A stretch of DNA of 64,000 nt. It comes from Agapanthus africanus. Taxonomy: Eukaryota; Streptophyta; Magnoliopsida; Asparagales; Amaryllidaceae. Of the stretch, positions 12,561-24,272 are shown piece by piece. The position numbers and the translations under genes were made by a program. A model generated the notes under the pieces. It ran no database searches. It was not told the DNA's origin and was given only the letters and a program-made list of their open reading frames with translations. Every line of letters starts with the position of its first letter. Positions within the stretch are counted from its first letter, which is position 1. The stretch is from NCBI GenBank assembly GCA_030015575.1, contig JASDDO010000026.1, positions 452,019,096 to 452,083,095 on the forward strand, in the 5' to 3' direction.

Positions 12561-12807
12561 TTACCCCATCTGGAGCAACGTCCAAAGTCCATACTTTGTT
12601 GGTGTACATTGACTCCATTTCGGTCCGCATTGCATCAAGCCATTTTACCGAGTCAACGCTCCGAATGGCCTGCTGGAATCTAGTCGGCTCATCACTATCA
12701 ATGATGCAATCCTCTCTATCCCCGTCTATGAGAAAACCGTATTATCTCTCAGGCGGACGAGACTGCCTACTACTCCTGCGGAGCGGCATAGGAATGTCCT
12801 GTTCTTT
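12556..12807 (-). pseudogene. Copia element A, integrase-RT linker and RT N-terminus
   Basis: On the minus strand this continues from the integrase ORF at 12808-13860 into the acidic linker and the start of RT (the RYYGFLIDG, EMESMYTNK and VWTL blocks seen in elements B and E). A TAG near 12808 ends the integrase frame and a TAA replaces a Tyr codon of RYYGF. The reading stops at the LARD insertion and resumes at 617. Confidence 0.85.
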
Positions 12808-13860
12808 CTAACCCTCTGGTTCTACTAAGCTTTCAGTAATAGCTCGTTGTTCTGGAATTTCTTCCAGCTCTATTGCGCTCCCACTTATCTGATTTTCCAA
12901 AAATTCAGTTTCCAAGAAGTGGGCATGACGAGAAACAAAAACATTTTGTTCCTCTTCGCAATAGACGAAATATCCCTTGGAGTTCTTTGGATATCCCACA
13001 AACTTGCACTGTACTGAGCGTGCCTCGAGTTTGTCCACATGATGCTTTTTGACAAAAGCTGGACATCCCCATGTCTTAATGTGCTTAAGATAGGGTTTCT
13101 TCCCACACCACATCTGATATGGTGTAGTAGGCACAGTCTTAGTCGGAACTCGGTTCAAAAGGTATGCAGCTGATTCTAGCGCATATCCCCAGAATGATCG
13201 CGGCAACTCAGCGTTACTCATCATGGAACGTACCATATCCAATAGGGTTTGGTTCCGTCTATCCGATACACCGTTATGTTGTGGAGTGTATGGAGGAGTA
13301 AGCTGAGAGAGAATTCCATTCTCTTTTAAGTAATCCAGAAACTCGGCACTAAAGTATTCACCACCTCGATCAGATCTCAGTATCTTGATACTTTTGCCTG
13401 TTTGTTTTCCTACTTCATGCTTGTATTCCTGGAACTTTTCAAAGGCTTCAGATTTATGTTTCATTAAGAAAACATATCCGTATCTTGAAAAGTCATCCGT
13501 AAAAGTAATGAAGTAAGAATAACCTCTTCGCGCATGTATAAACATTGGACCGCACACGTCACTGTGTACGAGCCCCAAGAGCTCGCTTGCTCTTACTTCG
13601 TGTCCAGTGAACGGAGTCTTTGTCATCTTTCCTTTGAGACAGGATTGACAAGTTGCATATGATTGATATTCGAACGGATCCAAATATCCTTCTGTATGTA
13701 ACTTCGTCAACCTTCTCTCATTGATGTGACCCAGTCTACAATGCCATAAGAAAGCATGATTGATTTCTGGAGACTTTCTTTTGTGTGTATTCTGGACATT
13801 GAAAATCTGTGGTTGGTTTAATACGTATATACCATTGCTTAATGTACCTGACCCAATCAA
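12808..13860 (-). pseudogene. Copia element A integrase (350 codons open)
   Basis: Integrase of a Ty1/copia polyprotein, which would join element cDNA to host DNA. The minus-strand frame shows the GAG-pre-integrase zinc-binding part (HCRLGHIN...CQSC, an HHCC finger) followed by the rve core. The two catalytic Asp are in DVCGP and SDRGGEYFS. The third acid is changed: the usual HNGVSERRN reads HNGVSDRRN, so Glu is replaced by Asp. The frame ends at a stop before the RT linker. Its neighbours are gag-protease upstream (13976-15082) and RT downstream. Its open length suggests fairly recent decay. Confidence 0.9.
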
Positions 13861-13975
13861 AACTTGATTAAGGTGAATGTTTACAACATTGCTTACAAAT
13901 GCAAATTCATAACCTTCTTAAGACAATAAAGATACAAATATAATATTACAAGTTACATTGGGTACAAAATAATAA
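13861..13975 (-). pseudogene. Copia element A protease C-terminal part, frame-shifted
   Basis: The protease reading leaves the gag frame near 13976-14040 and continues here in another frame. Blocks such as LVL, FVPN, CNIISVSLLS and IHLNQ match elements B and E. A stop falls within the SLLS-KEGY region. It bridges gag-protease and integrase of element A. Confidence 0.75.
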
Positions 13976-15082
13976 TCACGCAAAACCAAAACATGCCCAT
14001 TTGACAATCCTAGGTGATAGTCCCCCCACGGACTCAGCATCCATGCCAGCTCCGTTTGCAACTCTAAGGGTCATATCACCTGCCTTCAAAACTCTACGCC
14101 TTCTCAGTGCCTGCAAAGAATTACAGATATGAGATCCTGATCCGGTATCCAATACACAGGATGTAGAGTTTATTGATAGACAGTTTTCAATAACATACAC
14201 ACCTGAAGCCGAAGCCGCAACTTGCTTCGGATCCTGGTTTCTGGCCTTCCAAGCCCTGCAATCCCTTTTCCAGTGTCCACTTTTGTGACAGTAAAAGCAT
14301 TCTTCCTTTCCCACAAGCTTTCCCACTACCTTTGTTGCCTTTGCCTTTCCCTTCGTATCCACTTTACTAACACCGCCCCTTGGTTTGGCGGGGGCTTTCT
14401 TCTTCTTTCCTTTGGCTTTCTCCTTGGACTTAGAAGAGGAAGATCCTCCTACAAACAAAGTTGATGCTTTCGTACCTTTCTGTAGGGTGCCCTCTGCACT
14501 CCTCAACATGTTGAGGAGATCCGGAAGTTCAACTTCTTTTGCTTGCAAGTTGAAGTTCAGGATAAACTGGGCGTAAGTGGAAGGAAGGGACTGGAGAATC
14601 AAGTCCGTATAGAGCTCGTTCTCTAACATGGTCCCAAGGTCCGCGAGCTCTTCAATGAATCCAATCATCTTAAGCACGTGTTCCGCTACCGATGATCCGA
14701 CGACCAATCTCGTCGAAAACAACTTTTTCGAGACTTCGTATCTGGCGATACGGGATTGCTCTCCATACAGTTCTTTTGTATGAAGAAATATGGATTCCAG
14801 GTCCATATTCTCATGCCTCCTCTGATGTTCATTGTCCATAGAGGCAAGCACGAGGCACTTGGCCTTCACGCAATCGATCTCCCATGTCTTACGGATTTCT
14901 ATATCCGCGACGCTGGAGGTGGGATCTGGGACAGGGGGAGCTTTTGTGGTAAGGAGATACCCCAACTTGTCGTAAGTGATTGCCATTTTGACATTCCTGA
15001 GCCAATCTTTGTAGTTTGGCCCTGTCAGTATATTTTTATCTAGTAATAACTTAAGTCCGGTCATGTCGATTGGTCGCTGCAA
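13976..15082 (-). pseudogene. Copia element A Gag-protease (368 codons open)
   Basis: Gag plus the start of the aspartic protease. The first Met is at 15082; the MTGLKLLLD start shared by all relatives is at 15064 and is my preferred start. Residues from about 1 to 200 form a UBN2-type copia gag (LTGPNYKDWLRN, RKTWEID, LYGEQSR, LLNMLRSAEGTL). A Lys-rich linker follows, then a CCHC knuckle CFYCHKSGHWKRDC. The protease motif DTGSGSHICNS keeps its catalytic Asp. The frame is lost shortly after, near GGLSP, by a frameshift. Gag would form the virus-like particle in the cytoplasm. Confidence 0.9.
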
Positions 15083-15572
15083 TTAGGAGAGAGAGAAGAA
15101 ACACTTTAGCATGATGCTCTTTCAAGTTTAGAGTGGTTTTTAGTTTGTCTAAACCGGATGGCTCCCACTGTCTCTCGAATCCCTCCTCAAACCAAAAAGA
15201 AAGAATTAGTCGGGGTCAATCTCACCATACAATACTTGCTTAACCGTTCAGCCAGGCCAGTGTTGGTACTTCGAGGGAGGTTTTCCAACGCTTTCACGAA
15301 GTTCCTTAATTAAATAACCTCTTTTCCCTGGGGGCGTAGCCCCGCTAACACCTTTCTAAACACCTACTTGGTTTATGGCATTGATCGTTAAGAGAGAAAT
15401 TTCCCGAGAAGTAGCATATACTCAAAGTAGGATCGGGATCCAAATATCATCGCGTGACAAAACTGAAAAAATCCTACCAGAATCATCACACTCCAAATGG
15501 TATGCAGCACTAGCAAGTTTCAGTTTCTTTTGAAACTCCCGATGTGGATTTTTGCCCCATGCTCTTATGACC

Positions 15573-15764
15573 TTGACTTTGGTCAACAAATCATAAGTCA
15601 CATGTTAAGTTCTATCCGTCATTCTCCAGGTTAATTTGAACCCACCCGTACCTACCCTTGACTTTGGCCAACATAGCAGCACGACAGTCCTAAACCAACG
15701 CATCTATCTATGCTGCATATGAATACCCAATAGCTACCAAACACTGTGCCTTGACTTTGGCCAA
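15573..15764 (-). ncRNA. Triple-hairpin RNA element in the leader of copia A
   Basis: Three inner stems with CAAA loops. The RNA sense reads TTGGC-CAAA-GTCAA (15751-15764 and 15658-15671) and TTGAC-CAAA-GTCAA (15573-15586). Spacings are 93 and 85 nt. Hairpin 3 has an outer stem CTTATGA/TCATAAG; hairpin 2 has CGTGC/GTACG with a G-U pair. The function is unknown; packaging, dimerisation or translation control of the genomic RNA are the natural options. Confidence 0.7.
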
Positions 15765-16729
15765 AGTTGGTTGTTGAAAAGAACCGAGTGGTTTTAAAAG
15801 TGTTCCAACGACTTTACTTGGTTTATTTTATTGCATTAATTTTAATGCGTCCCATCATTTAATCCTACCATTGCAGAAAACAACGAAAATATGACGTATG
15901 CTTATGCCATCCACATTCGCCATGGGGCCCCGTCATCACCCGTTAGGTTACGTAACTAACGATAGAGCGGAGGCTGGACTAGCGTGGATGCAAAACATAA
16001 GCAATGCCTAAATAGATATCATATATAGATATACACATTCGTCAGACGCAATGATAGCCATTCCAGATCACAGATGAACACATTGGATATACTAGGAATC
16101 CGCGTTTCGTTCGAGCCTGTAACGAAAAGCGGATTACACGGTCGCGATGAATAGCCAATACCCCACCCTAGACCACTACGGGTGCGGCAAACTATCCGCC
16201 AAGTACCCGAAGCGAAGCAACCTCCCTCAACAACGTGAGTAGGCCACTCGACACTTTAAGATACCCGGTAGTTTGTGCACCCCACCTTGGGTCTATCCTA
16301 GGAGCAAAAACAGTAAAAGAAATAATATACAATGGCGGCTACAACCTCATCCCAGATGTGCGGCCATACAAATAATATTACATCAATTTACATATTACAT
16401 GAATTGAAAGATAAACAAAACTCTCATCTCACAACCCCCCGGCTATTCATCCACGACAATCCAACGAATTCATATACATAAACCATCAACATTACATATC
16501 ACAGATATGTATAACCCCCACTAATAGACGTATAGCGATTAGCAGACGTTCAATACATATATAACATCACAGATACAACCCATTAGCTAAAGTCTACAGA
16601 AATTCGACCAAAATACGGATTTGTAACCACCCCAAAAACAAATTTGTTCTCTGGAAATTCTGGGCAGAAACAAACCATCCTAAAAATCACAAAACACCAA
16701 TATAAGAACACTGCAGGAGAAACGACCCC

Positions 16730-16782
16730 CGGCCGAGTCAACTCGGCCGCGGATCCGCGGCAAGAGCATGATCTTGCCGCGG
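16730..16782. repeat. GC-rich stacked palindromes near the PBS of copia A
   Basis: Three overlapping strong inverted repeats. CGGCCGAGT/ACTCGGCCG has a 2-nt loop (16730-16749). CCGCGGATCCGCGG is a perfect palindrome (16747-16760). CCGCGGCAAGA/TCTTGCCGCGG has a 6-nt loop (16755-16782). They can form alternative folds. Similar blocks lie about 200 nt from the PBS in C, E and F. Confidence 0.8.
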
Positions 16783-16985
16783 TTCCGCAGTGAGTTGGTC
16801 GACTCGCTGGATCGTTTTTCTTGTGTGTTCTTTAAAAACCCTGAGCCGATTTTTAGTACATGATTTATTATTTTTTGAGCAGAAATAAAAATCGGAAGAA
16901 ACTTGATATTTTTGACGTGTTTTGCGGTTTTTTGTCCGATCGAAATTCTAGATACTTTGATAACATGCTAGGGTGTGTTTAGCTA

Positions 16986-16998
16986 GGCTCTGATACCA
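16986..16998 (-). promoter_or_regulatory. Primer binding site of copia A (initiator tRNA-Met)
   Basis: GGCTCTGATACCA on the plus strand is TGGTATCAGAGCC in the element's sense, one base inside the 5' LTR end. It fixes the minus orientation of A. Confidence 0.92.
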
Positions 16999-16999
16999 C

Positions 17000-19113
17000 T
17001 GTAAGTCCACGTTACCTGTCCCGGTTATTTCGGGGTTGCGGAAACTGTGAAAAACGATTTTTAGGGTTTAGGGTTTAGGGTAACATGGACTATAAAACCC
17101 GGATCTTTGCTAAACTACACACTAGCAACTACTAAGAGCTTTATCTACTCGGTTAGGGGTTATACCTAGTCTTGAACTCCTTCTCTTCTTCTCCTTGGAG
17201 TGGGTTGGATGGTTCTCCTCGTCGTCTTCTCTTGCCGAAGATGGATCCACACGAGGGCCTCTACCTTGAGCTCCTTCCTCGAACTTGAGGTAACTAAAGT
17301 ATTAGGCTTGCTAGACCTTCAACCTTAGGATGAGTAGAGATAAGTTTTGGTGTTTTATCTTCAAGGCAAATGGTTCTCAACACATGAGAGTTTATGCCTT
17401 GAGCTAGAGGAAGAGGGAGAGCAAAAGATGAGAGAGAATGAGAGAATGATTAGAATTTTGCAACCATATGCAAATATATGTGAATTAATCAATTAACAAT
17501 ATTAATCCAAAAAGAAAAAGGTGATGGTAGGTTGAAAAGACCATTATTATTTCACATTAAATGAGTTTTGCAAAGATCAAAGAGCATCTTTGCTTGAAAT
17601 GATGATAGTCAAAGTTTCAACCTTGGTCAACAAGTCAACCATGGTCAACAAGTCAACAACCCTAACCATAACTCAATTTCCTTTAATTAATATTATTAAT
17701 TGATATTTCACATATTCATTAGGGTTTGGTAAAAGACATCCATCAACTGTGCATACACACCCGTTCCAAAACCCTAATGAGAATCCCCTGCCTCTGCCTC
17801 AGTCAACTGTGCATACACACCCGCATTCGTGTTCCGAGGAAGACGAATACAATGAGATAAAACTAACCAGCATTCGTGTTCCGAGGAACACGAATACAAT
17901 GAGATAAAACTAACCCCAAAACATATACTAGGATCTGGCTTAAACTAAAGCCCGCTAGTAATGACTGTCCGGACACCAAACGTGCACAAGTGTGCGGATG
18001 TGAACGAATCCCGTCGCAAAACCATGCGACCTCTACTCTGTTTTTCCCAAAGGCGAATAATCCTCTGTGTGGGACTCTGAAGACTCGACACTACGCTGGC
18101 AGTGGGTTTAACCACAGACCGCAAGCTGCACTAGCTGTACATAACGGTCCCCAGGTAGATGCCGATAAGAAGACTGATGAGGAGAACCCATCCGAACTCC
18201 TACTGAGGCTGTATGTGACAATCTGCGTACAGTCTGGTCTGTTCGTCTGAGAATATCGCATGGAGGGCCTAGGAGGGTGGTAAACGTCAGTCCACTAATA
18301 GCGGTACAAGTCGTGTCGGAGTGTAGCCCAGAACACCCTGAGATAACACTGGAAACCTACCAGTGTATCTCGCGTGCCGTGGCAAGAGACGGCTATATGT
18401 AATGGCTCTCCTAGACACAGCGCGATATCAACTCCCAATAAGGGAGAGACGAATCCTATCTAACCGTCACTGCCTCCAAGTGCTTCGGGACTGCACCAAC
18501 CTACTACCAGTTTGCACGACTCCTTTGAGCCGTGGTAAGGTAGTAATAAAAGTATATTGGGAACACACTTGAGGCGAAGTGAAAGTGTCAAGTCAGCGGA
18601 CTAAGCTGTACTCATGTCACCTGGGAACTGATAGCTGACGATAGGTATAGTGCCAACCAACAGTTCCCGACGAGTCCTGTCCAGTGTACTCATAACCTAA
18701 CGAGCACCCGCATACTATCTCAAGTACGACGTACTGAAGGCTGTGGGACAGACCGTCTCCCCTGCTGGGATGAGAAGCGCATACGCTAGTCTACTCCGGA
18801 GTATCGATGCCCTGTCTCGATAATCCTACGACTAGGGACCTGTATAAGGATGTGCTTGTAGATTACCCAGCCCCCACTAGTGTGGCTGCCATCACAACGC
18901 TGGTAATCAAGCAAAGATCCTAAGGGCTCAACTAATGTGTATAGGCGATATGCTAAAAGAAACACATGCACACATTAAAGCAGAGACAAACCAAGTAGCA
19001 TACTACCATTTCGAGCAAGATTGTCTATACAAATGTGAATATTCCCAGCTTCCATCAAGTAATATACAAACTAGTATGATACAGTAATGGCCTCTAGGGC
19101 ATATACACTAACA
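17000..19113 (-). repeat. 5' LTR of copia element A (2114 bp)
   Basis: In element sense it runs from TGTTAGTGTATATGCCC (19113 down) to GGACTTACA (17000). It matches the 3' LTR of element B (58518-60412), so A and B are one subfamily. It lacks clear coding. Two small tandem duplications lie inside: a 47-bp unit at 17823-17869/17870-17916, and a 20-odd bp repeat at about 17745/17803. It interrupts the gag of element C; the partner LTR is left of the window. Confidence 0.9.
17823..17916. repeat. 47-bp tandem duplication in the LTR of copia A
   Basis: Two head-to-tail copies beginning GCATTCGTGTTCCGAGGAA differ at one or two positions. Each copy contains an inverted repeat around CGTGTTC/GAACACG in the second unit. 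I did not find the duplication in LTR B. Confidence 0.8.
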
Positions 19114-19730
19114 GGCCCAGCAAGCAAAGCGGGAGTTTTCACTGTCTTAAGCGTGCTCTCTGCACTTCCTAACATATTGAGAAGTTCAGGCAGTGATTTC
19201 TCCAAATTGTTCATATTGAAGTTCCCAATGAATGGAGCAAAGGTAGGGGGGAGAGACTGTAGAACAATATCAGTATATTGCTCGTTATCCATGGTCCATC
19301 CTAGGTCCTTAAGTTCTTTTATATGACCAATCATCTTCAAGACATGTTCACCTACTGATGTGCCAGAAGCCATCCGCATCTGAAACATCTTTCGAGATGC
19401 CTCGTAGCGTAAAGCCTGAGATTGCTCTCCATACAGATCCTTTGTATGGAGAAAGATGAATTGAACATCTATCTTCTCATGCTGCTTCTGAAATACATTA
19501 TCCATAGAAGCAAGCGCGAGGCACTTGGCCGTGTCACAATCAATATCCCACGTTTTTCGGATTTCCTTACCCAAAACAGATGGTTCAGGACCTGGGATGG
19601 GTGGGGCTTTGGCAGTGACGACATATGATACTTTATCATATGTGAGTGCAATGTTCAGGTTTCTCAGCCATTCTTTATAATTCGGTCCTGTCGGTTTGTT
19701 TTTCTCTTAAAGAAGCTTAAGTCCCGTCAT
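19114..19730 (-). pseudogene. Copia element C gag, N-terminal two thirds
   Basis: Minus-strand UBN2-type gag starting MTGLKLL at 19730, in the same context as A and D. Visible blocks are LTYDKVSYV, RKTWDIDCDTAKC, LYGEQSQ, LKMIGHIKEL and LPELLNMLGSAESTLK. A stop falls early (near codon 8), and another start-like Met opens the 19574 frame. The reading runs without stop into LTR A at 19113, so the open frame ends in LTR-derived codons (to 19071), an artefact of the insertion. Zinc knuckle, protease and pol of C lie beyond element A, off the window. Confidence 0.88.
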
Positions 19731-22184
19731 CTGGTACCTGCCAATAGGAGAGAGAAAAGAATACACTCAGCGAAATGCTCTTGCAAAGATTTAGATTGGT
19801 TATTATCTTATCTAATCGATGTCTCCCACTACTTTTATCAAATTTTCTTTCAAAACCTCAAAAAGAAAACTAGCCAGGATTAATTACATCCTACAGTTTC
19901 GCTAACCGGTCAGCCAGGCCAGTGTCGGTACTTTGAGGGAGGTTCCCCGCGCTTTCGCATGGACCTAATTAAAATAAATCACATTTTCCCAGAGGTCTAA
20001 CCCTGTTGACACCTTTCTATACACCTACTGGATTAGCTAATTGTAAAATGCAAAACTCTCCTAGGAGTAACTCTTACTCACAGTGGGATCGGGATCAAAC
20101 TATCATACAGAAGGTATGCAATCTCATTGCAAATTTCAAATCTTGAAACTCCTGATACGGTTTTTACCCCTAGCTGCTTATGATCTTGGCTATGGTCAAT
20201 ATATCATAAGCACTAGTCAAGTTCTATCCGTCATTTCATGATTAACTAGACCCAGCCATATGACCCTTGACTATGATCAATATAATCACATGAATGTCCT
20301 AATTAATCGCATCATATACTTTGTAAGAAGACATCACTTAGCTACCGTACACTACGCCTTGACTATAATCAACATATGTAGCACGAATACTAAGTACTCT
20401 GCTTTCTAAAATGACGGAGGGTTGCGGATAGTTTTTATGAAAAACTTTAACGCTTTGCACTTGATCTCGTTGTAGAATCTAAATAGTTTAGAAAAGGAGT
20501 GGCTTAAGCTCCGCATCTTTTGAAACTTGCATTTTTCATAAAAAGGCCGAGTGGGTTACAAATCTGATTCTACAATATCTTTAGGTTTCTTTTTCTTTAC
20601 AATAATCTTATTAATTTAGTCTCATCATTAAAGTTCCTAAGCCATCACAGAAAAGAAATGAAAATAGAACGTACACTTATACCATCCGCATTCGCCACAG
20701 TGTCCCGTTATGCACCGTTAGGTTACTTAACTAACGGCATAGCAGGACGGGACTAGCGCAGATGTAAAACATAAGGAACATTTATTATATATCATATATA
20801 TAATAATAATCCATTCGTCTCAGAATCAAGTAATCACATCACAGAATATCAACAGCAGAAGCACATATGAAAATTATAGGATATCTAGGAGATCCGTATT
20901 TTGTATTTAGCCAACAATAGAAAATACGGATTCCAGGGTCGCGATGAATAGCCAAGCCCACACCCCTAGACCCCTACGAGAGCGGCAAGTGACCCTACCA
21001 ATTCTAGAGTTTAGGAGACCCGGTCTCGACTCCTTGAGATGGCCTCCCACTGAACCCTAGAACCCGGTCTCTTGTGCTCCCCTTCTAGGGTCTAGCCTAA
21101 TGCGGAAAAGTAAATAATATACAATAATGGTGACATCATCCTCAACCCGGAAGTGCCCCAAATAAAAGAATATTACATACAATAAATTTTTACATGAATG
21201 AAAATAAAGATTCTCATCTCACATAAAACCCCGGCTATTTAATCACGACGATCATGCACATCATATCTCAGCGACACATAATATCACATATTATCAACGT
21301 AAGTATGTATGTGTACCCCGATTGTCGTTGATGTATAGCAACGAAACCGGCGATACACCACATATTACACTTACGGTCGCAAAAAAGAAAGTGAAAAACA
21401 ACAACAATTGCAATTATCACATATATCCAGACGATGTTAAAAGTTTCGATCGAATCAACGAACACTCACAAATTACCCCGAGAGCACAAAACTTGAGCAA
21501 AGTTAAAATATCCAAAAACGTGCCATAGTGTCTATGGACCAGCCGTAGAAGGGCCAACCAATGTCTCACCTTTGGCACCACGGAACTACGGCAAACCCTA
21601 AGGTTCGGTTGCGGTTCCGTGGACATAGAATCGAGTTAAGGTTACGTTCTTCTAGAGGGTCTATAGGGATACTTGCACGTTCTTCCGAATATGTTCAACT
21701 TGAAAAAATTCCAACACTTGAAAATTTCAGTGGGGGTCCAGATGTGGGGTTTGAAGTTCGTTTGAATTGTTAAACATTGTCTAGGATACAATTACAGTGT
21801 TAAAATATATGACTACGGAACACTACGAATTAGCCCCTAAGCAAAATAAACATCACATGAAATTTTGGGCTAAAAAAACAATACCTGAAACCCCAAAACC
21901 TACAGAACAGAGCACTGGTGAAATACGAGAGGCAGAACTGGGGAAGGGGAGCCGGCCAGGCCGGTTTTTGGAGCATGGTACTCGGCCAAAATCCGAGAAA
22001 AGGGTCTCGTATTTCACCTGTGTTGATTATGTGTCACATACAGTCTTCTGCCGTTGCTTAAATAATTTTTAAACGACTTTTTCAAAAATTACAGACAGCA
22101 ATTTTAGGGTTTCAAAATAGCGTATTTTCGGAGTTGTTTTCGTTTTCGTAATAGTTATAACACCGTGTCTAAATTTCTAGCTTA
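19731..22184 (-). other. Untranslated leader of copia element C
   Basis: About 2.45 kb between PBS and gag. It carries the palindrome CCGGCC-A-GGCCGG (21952-21964), a conserved block at about 21520-21670 that recurs in the LARD core, the triple hairpins (20186-20372) and a GAAA-loop hairpin (19947-19962). No supported gene; short ORFs are not conserved between elements. Confidence 0.8.
20186..20372 (-). ncRNA. Triple-hairpin RNA element in the leader of copia C
   Basis: In RNA sense: TTGAT-TATA-GTCAA (20359-20372), TTGAT-CATA-GTCAA (20267-20280) and TTGAC-CATA-GCCAA (20186-20199), spaced 92 and 81 nt. Hairpin 3 has a perfect 9-bp outer stem GCTTATGAT/ATCATAAGC. Hairpin 2 has CATGTGA/TCATATG with one G-U pair. 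Confidence 0.72.
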
Positions 22185-22197
22185 GCTCTGATACTAC
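22185..22197 (-). promoter_or_regulatory. Primer binding site of copia C
   Basis: GCTCTGATACTAC on the plus strand is GTAGTATCAGAGC in element sense. It matches the initiator tRNA-Met site with one mismatch, directly inside the LTR end. Confidence 0.85.
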
Positions 22198-22880
22198 TGT
22201 TGGGATTCCATAGCACCATGACTAGGGTTTGCCAGCATCATACATGCACAAAAAATTTTTGGGGAGGTGCTAAGCAATCTAACCATGAATCGAAAGTAGA
22301 AAAATTAAGGTAACACTAAAAGTATCTTATACAACATAGAAGCTATCACTAAGTAGGAAGAATACAACATTTGTAGTCTTTCTTTAGTGATTCCTTAGAA
22401 CCTTGAAAGTTTGAACCGGCTCGCTAGATACCTTCCAAGTCCTCGATGATCCACCTGAAGTCCCTTTGCTCAAAGCTCCTTACTTTACTTGATCAAGAAT
22501 GAAGATGAAGCAAACACTTTACACTAATGGGCCAGAGTAGTATAGAATGGTGATGTGGTTTGTTTTCTCACTTCAAAACCCTTTCTTTTTAACTAACCCA
22601 CTCACTAGAAATCTCAAGAGAGCAAGAGACAGAAGGAAGAAGAAGATGGCAAGCTTGAGCTCAATGTTGTGATAATCTCAAATAAAAATGAGAATGAATA
22701 ATATAAATAAAAGTCACTGCTACAATTAACCATGTGTTAATAAATATCTAGATATTTATTTTGGAATCAAAGCAACTAAGGAAAATAAACTCAAGGTCAA
22801 AGCAAGGGTTAAGTGAAGGAAGTGTGTAGAATTATCAACCATGAAAGAATTTTCATTTTCTTTAATCCAAAAATAAATAA

Positions 22881-22915
<35 letters not shown>

Positions 22916-24272
22916 CTCCCATGTGAGTCTAGTCTAGCATTGCCACCCCTAGTGTATCAACAACCATGATACCATGTATGCATGTATGTGTCCATATACA
23001 TCATCATGTGCATACATGCATGCATACATCAAAGTAGAAAAGGGTTTAACAAAAGTTAGCTATAAAGTCAATGTTAAATCAACACTTGATTTAACAAACC
23101 GGTCATATCACATACGACCCGACCAATAGAAAAACACCCGATTAACATACGGTATCACATACACGCATTTAATCGGGTCCCCGCGCATATCTCATATGCA
23201 CACCACATCGTTTCGCTGAGCTAGGAAATTCCTGTGTGGGACTCTAAGACTCGTCAATACGCCGGCAGTAACTGACGATCACATCAAACACCCACAAGCC
23301 GCAAGCCGTCATCTAAACGTAACGGCCACCCAGGTGTTTAACGATCAGAAGAAAAACAAGCGAAGCTGTCCAAAACTCCCGTCGAGCCAACTGGCAACGC
23401 TTACCGTACAGTCCGGTCTCTTCGTCAGATATGCTGCATATCGAGTCTAGGGATGGTATCATCGACCCCAATAACTCAATAAATCAAGCCGGTGTATGGC
23501 TCATAACAGATCTAGAAACTACTAATAACACTTATCAGTAAATCTCAGCAGCCCTGGCCAGGGACTTCCTGTTATAGCCAATCGAGCATAGCACAACACC
23601 AACCCCCAATATCGGGAGATACGAAACCCCTCCTATCGCTTATTGCCTCCATGTGCCTCGGGACTGTACCCAAAATCCACCTGTTTGCAGGACTCAATAT
23701 AGCCATGGTAGGGTGGAGATCAAAGTACAGTGGGAGGACACACAAGACTCTATGACGATCTCGGGTCTACAGACTAACCTGTACCAGTGTCACCTGAGAA
23801 CTGCTATCCGACGATAGATATAATACCACATAGGAATTCTTCGTGAGTCCATTAAGTGTACCCAGTCTCCACTGAGCACCCGCATACAATCTTTGGTGTC
23901 ATCACACCAGATGGATATGGGATCATCCATCGCCCATCATATGGGACAAGAATGGTATACGCTAGTCTACTCTGGAATATCGATGTCCCGTCTCGATACA
24001 CCCACGACTAGGAACAGTTCAAGGATATGCTCATAAACCACACGTGTCCCACTAGTATGATCCACATCATAGTCGCAGTAGTAAAGCAAATATCCTGAGG
24101 GCTTTATCAATATGTACCAAATGAGTAAGATGCATGATCAAATGAACATGTCAAGATAAAGTAATCCAGATAGCATACTATCATGTCGAGCAAGAAAGTC
24201 ATCTGTATATATATACATGTCCAAGTATCCATTATACATATAATGGCCTCTAGGGCATACATATATCTAACA
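22198..24272 (-). repeat. 5' LTR of copia element C (2075 bp)
   Basis: In element sense it runs from TGTTAGATATATGTATGCCC (24272 down) to GGAATCCCAACA (22198). It belongs to the same family as the other LTRs but has its own 3' end. It contains the CCCTGGCCAGGG palindrome (23552-23563), ATATCNCATAT-type repeats (about 23100-23205) and an (AT)n tract. It is inserted in the leader of element D; its partner LTR is off the window to the left. Confidence 0.88.
22884..22911. repeat. (AT)n microsatellite
   Basis: About 14 AT dinucleotides follow an (AAAT)n stretch, inside the LTR of copia C. Confidence 0.9.

Larger units (their letters stand above)
15083..16985 (-). other. Untranslated leader of copia element A
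   Basis: About 1.9 kb between PBS and gag without a coding frame. Landmarks on the minus-strand RNA, in order: a GC-rich hairpin block (16730-16782), three small hairpins (15751-15764, 15658-15671, 15573-15586), a weak GAAA-loop hairpin (about 15289-15298), and the conserved GTACTT-GAGGGAGG region. The same order occurs in elements C, D, E and F, so these look like functional RNA parts. Confidence 0.8.

Noticed and set aside
17745..17760. Possible telomere-like CCCTAA motifs in LTRs and leaders
   Set aside because: Only isolated CCCTAA/TTTAGGG words and one short run near 17060; no array.
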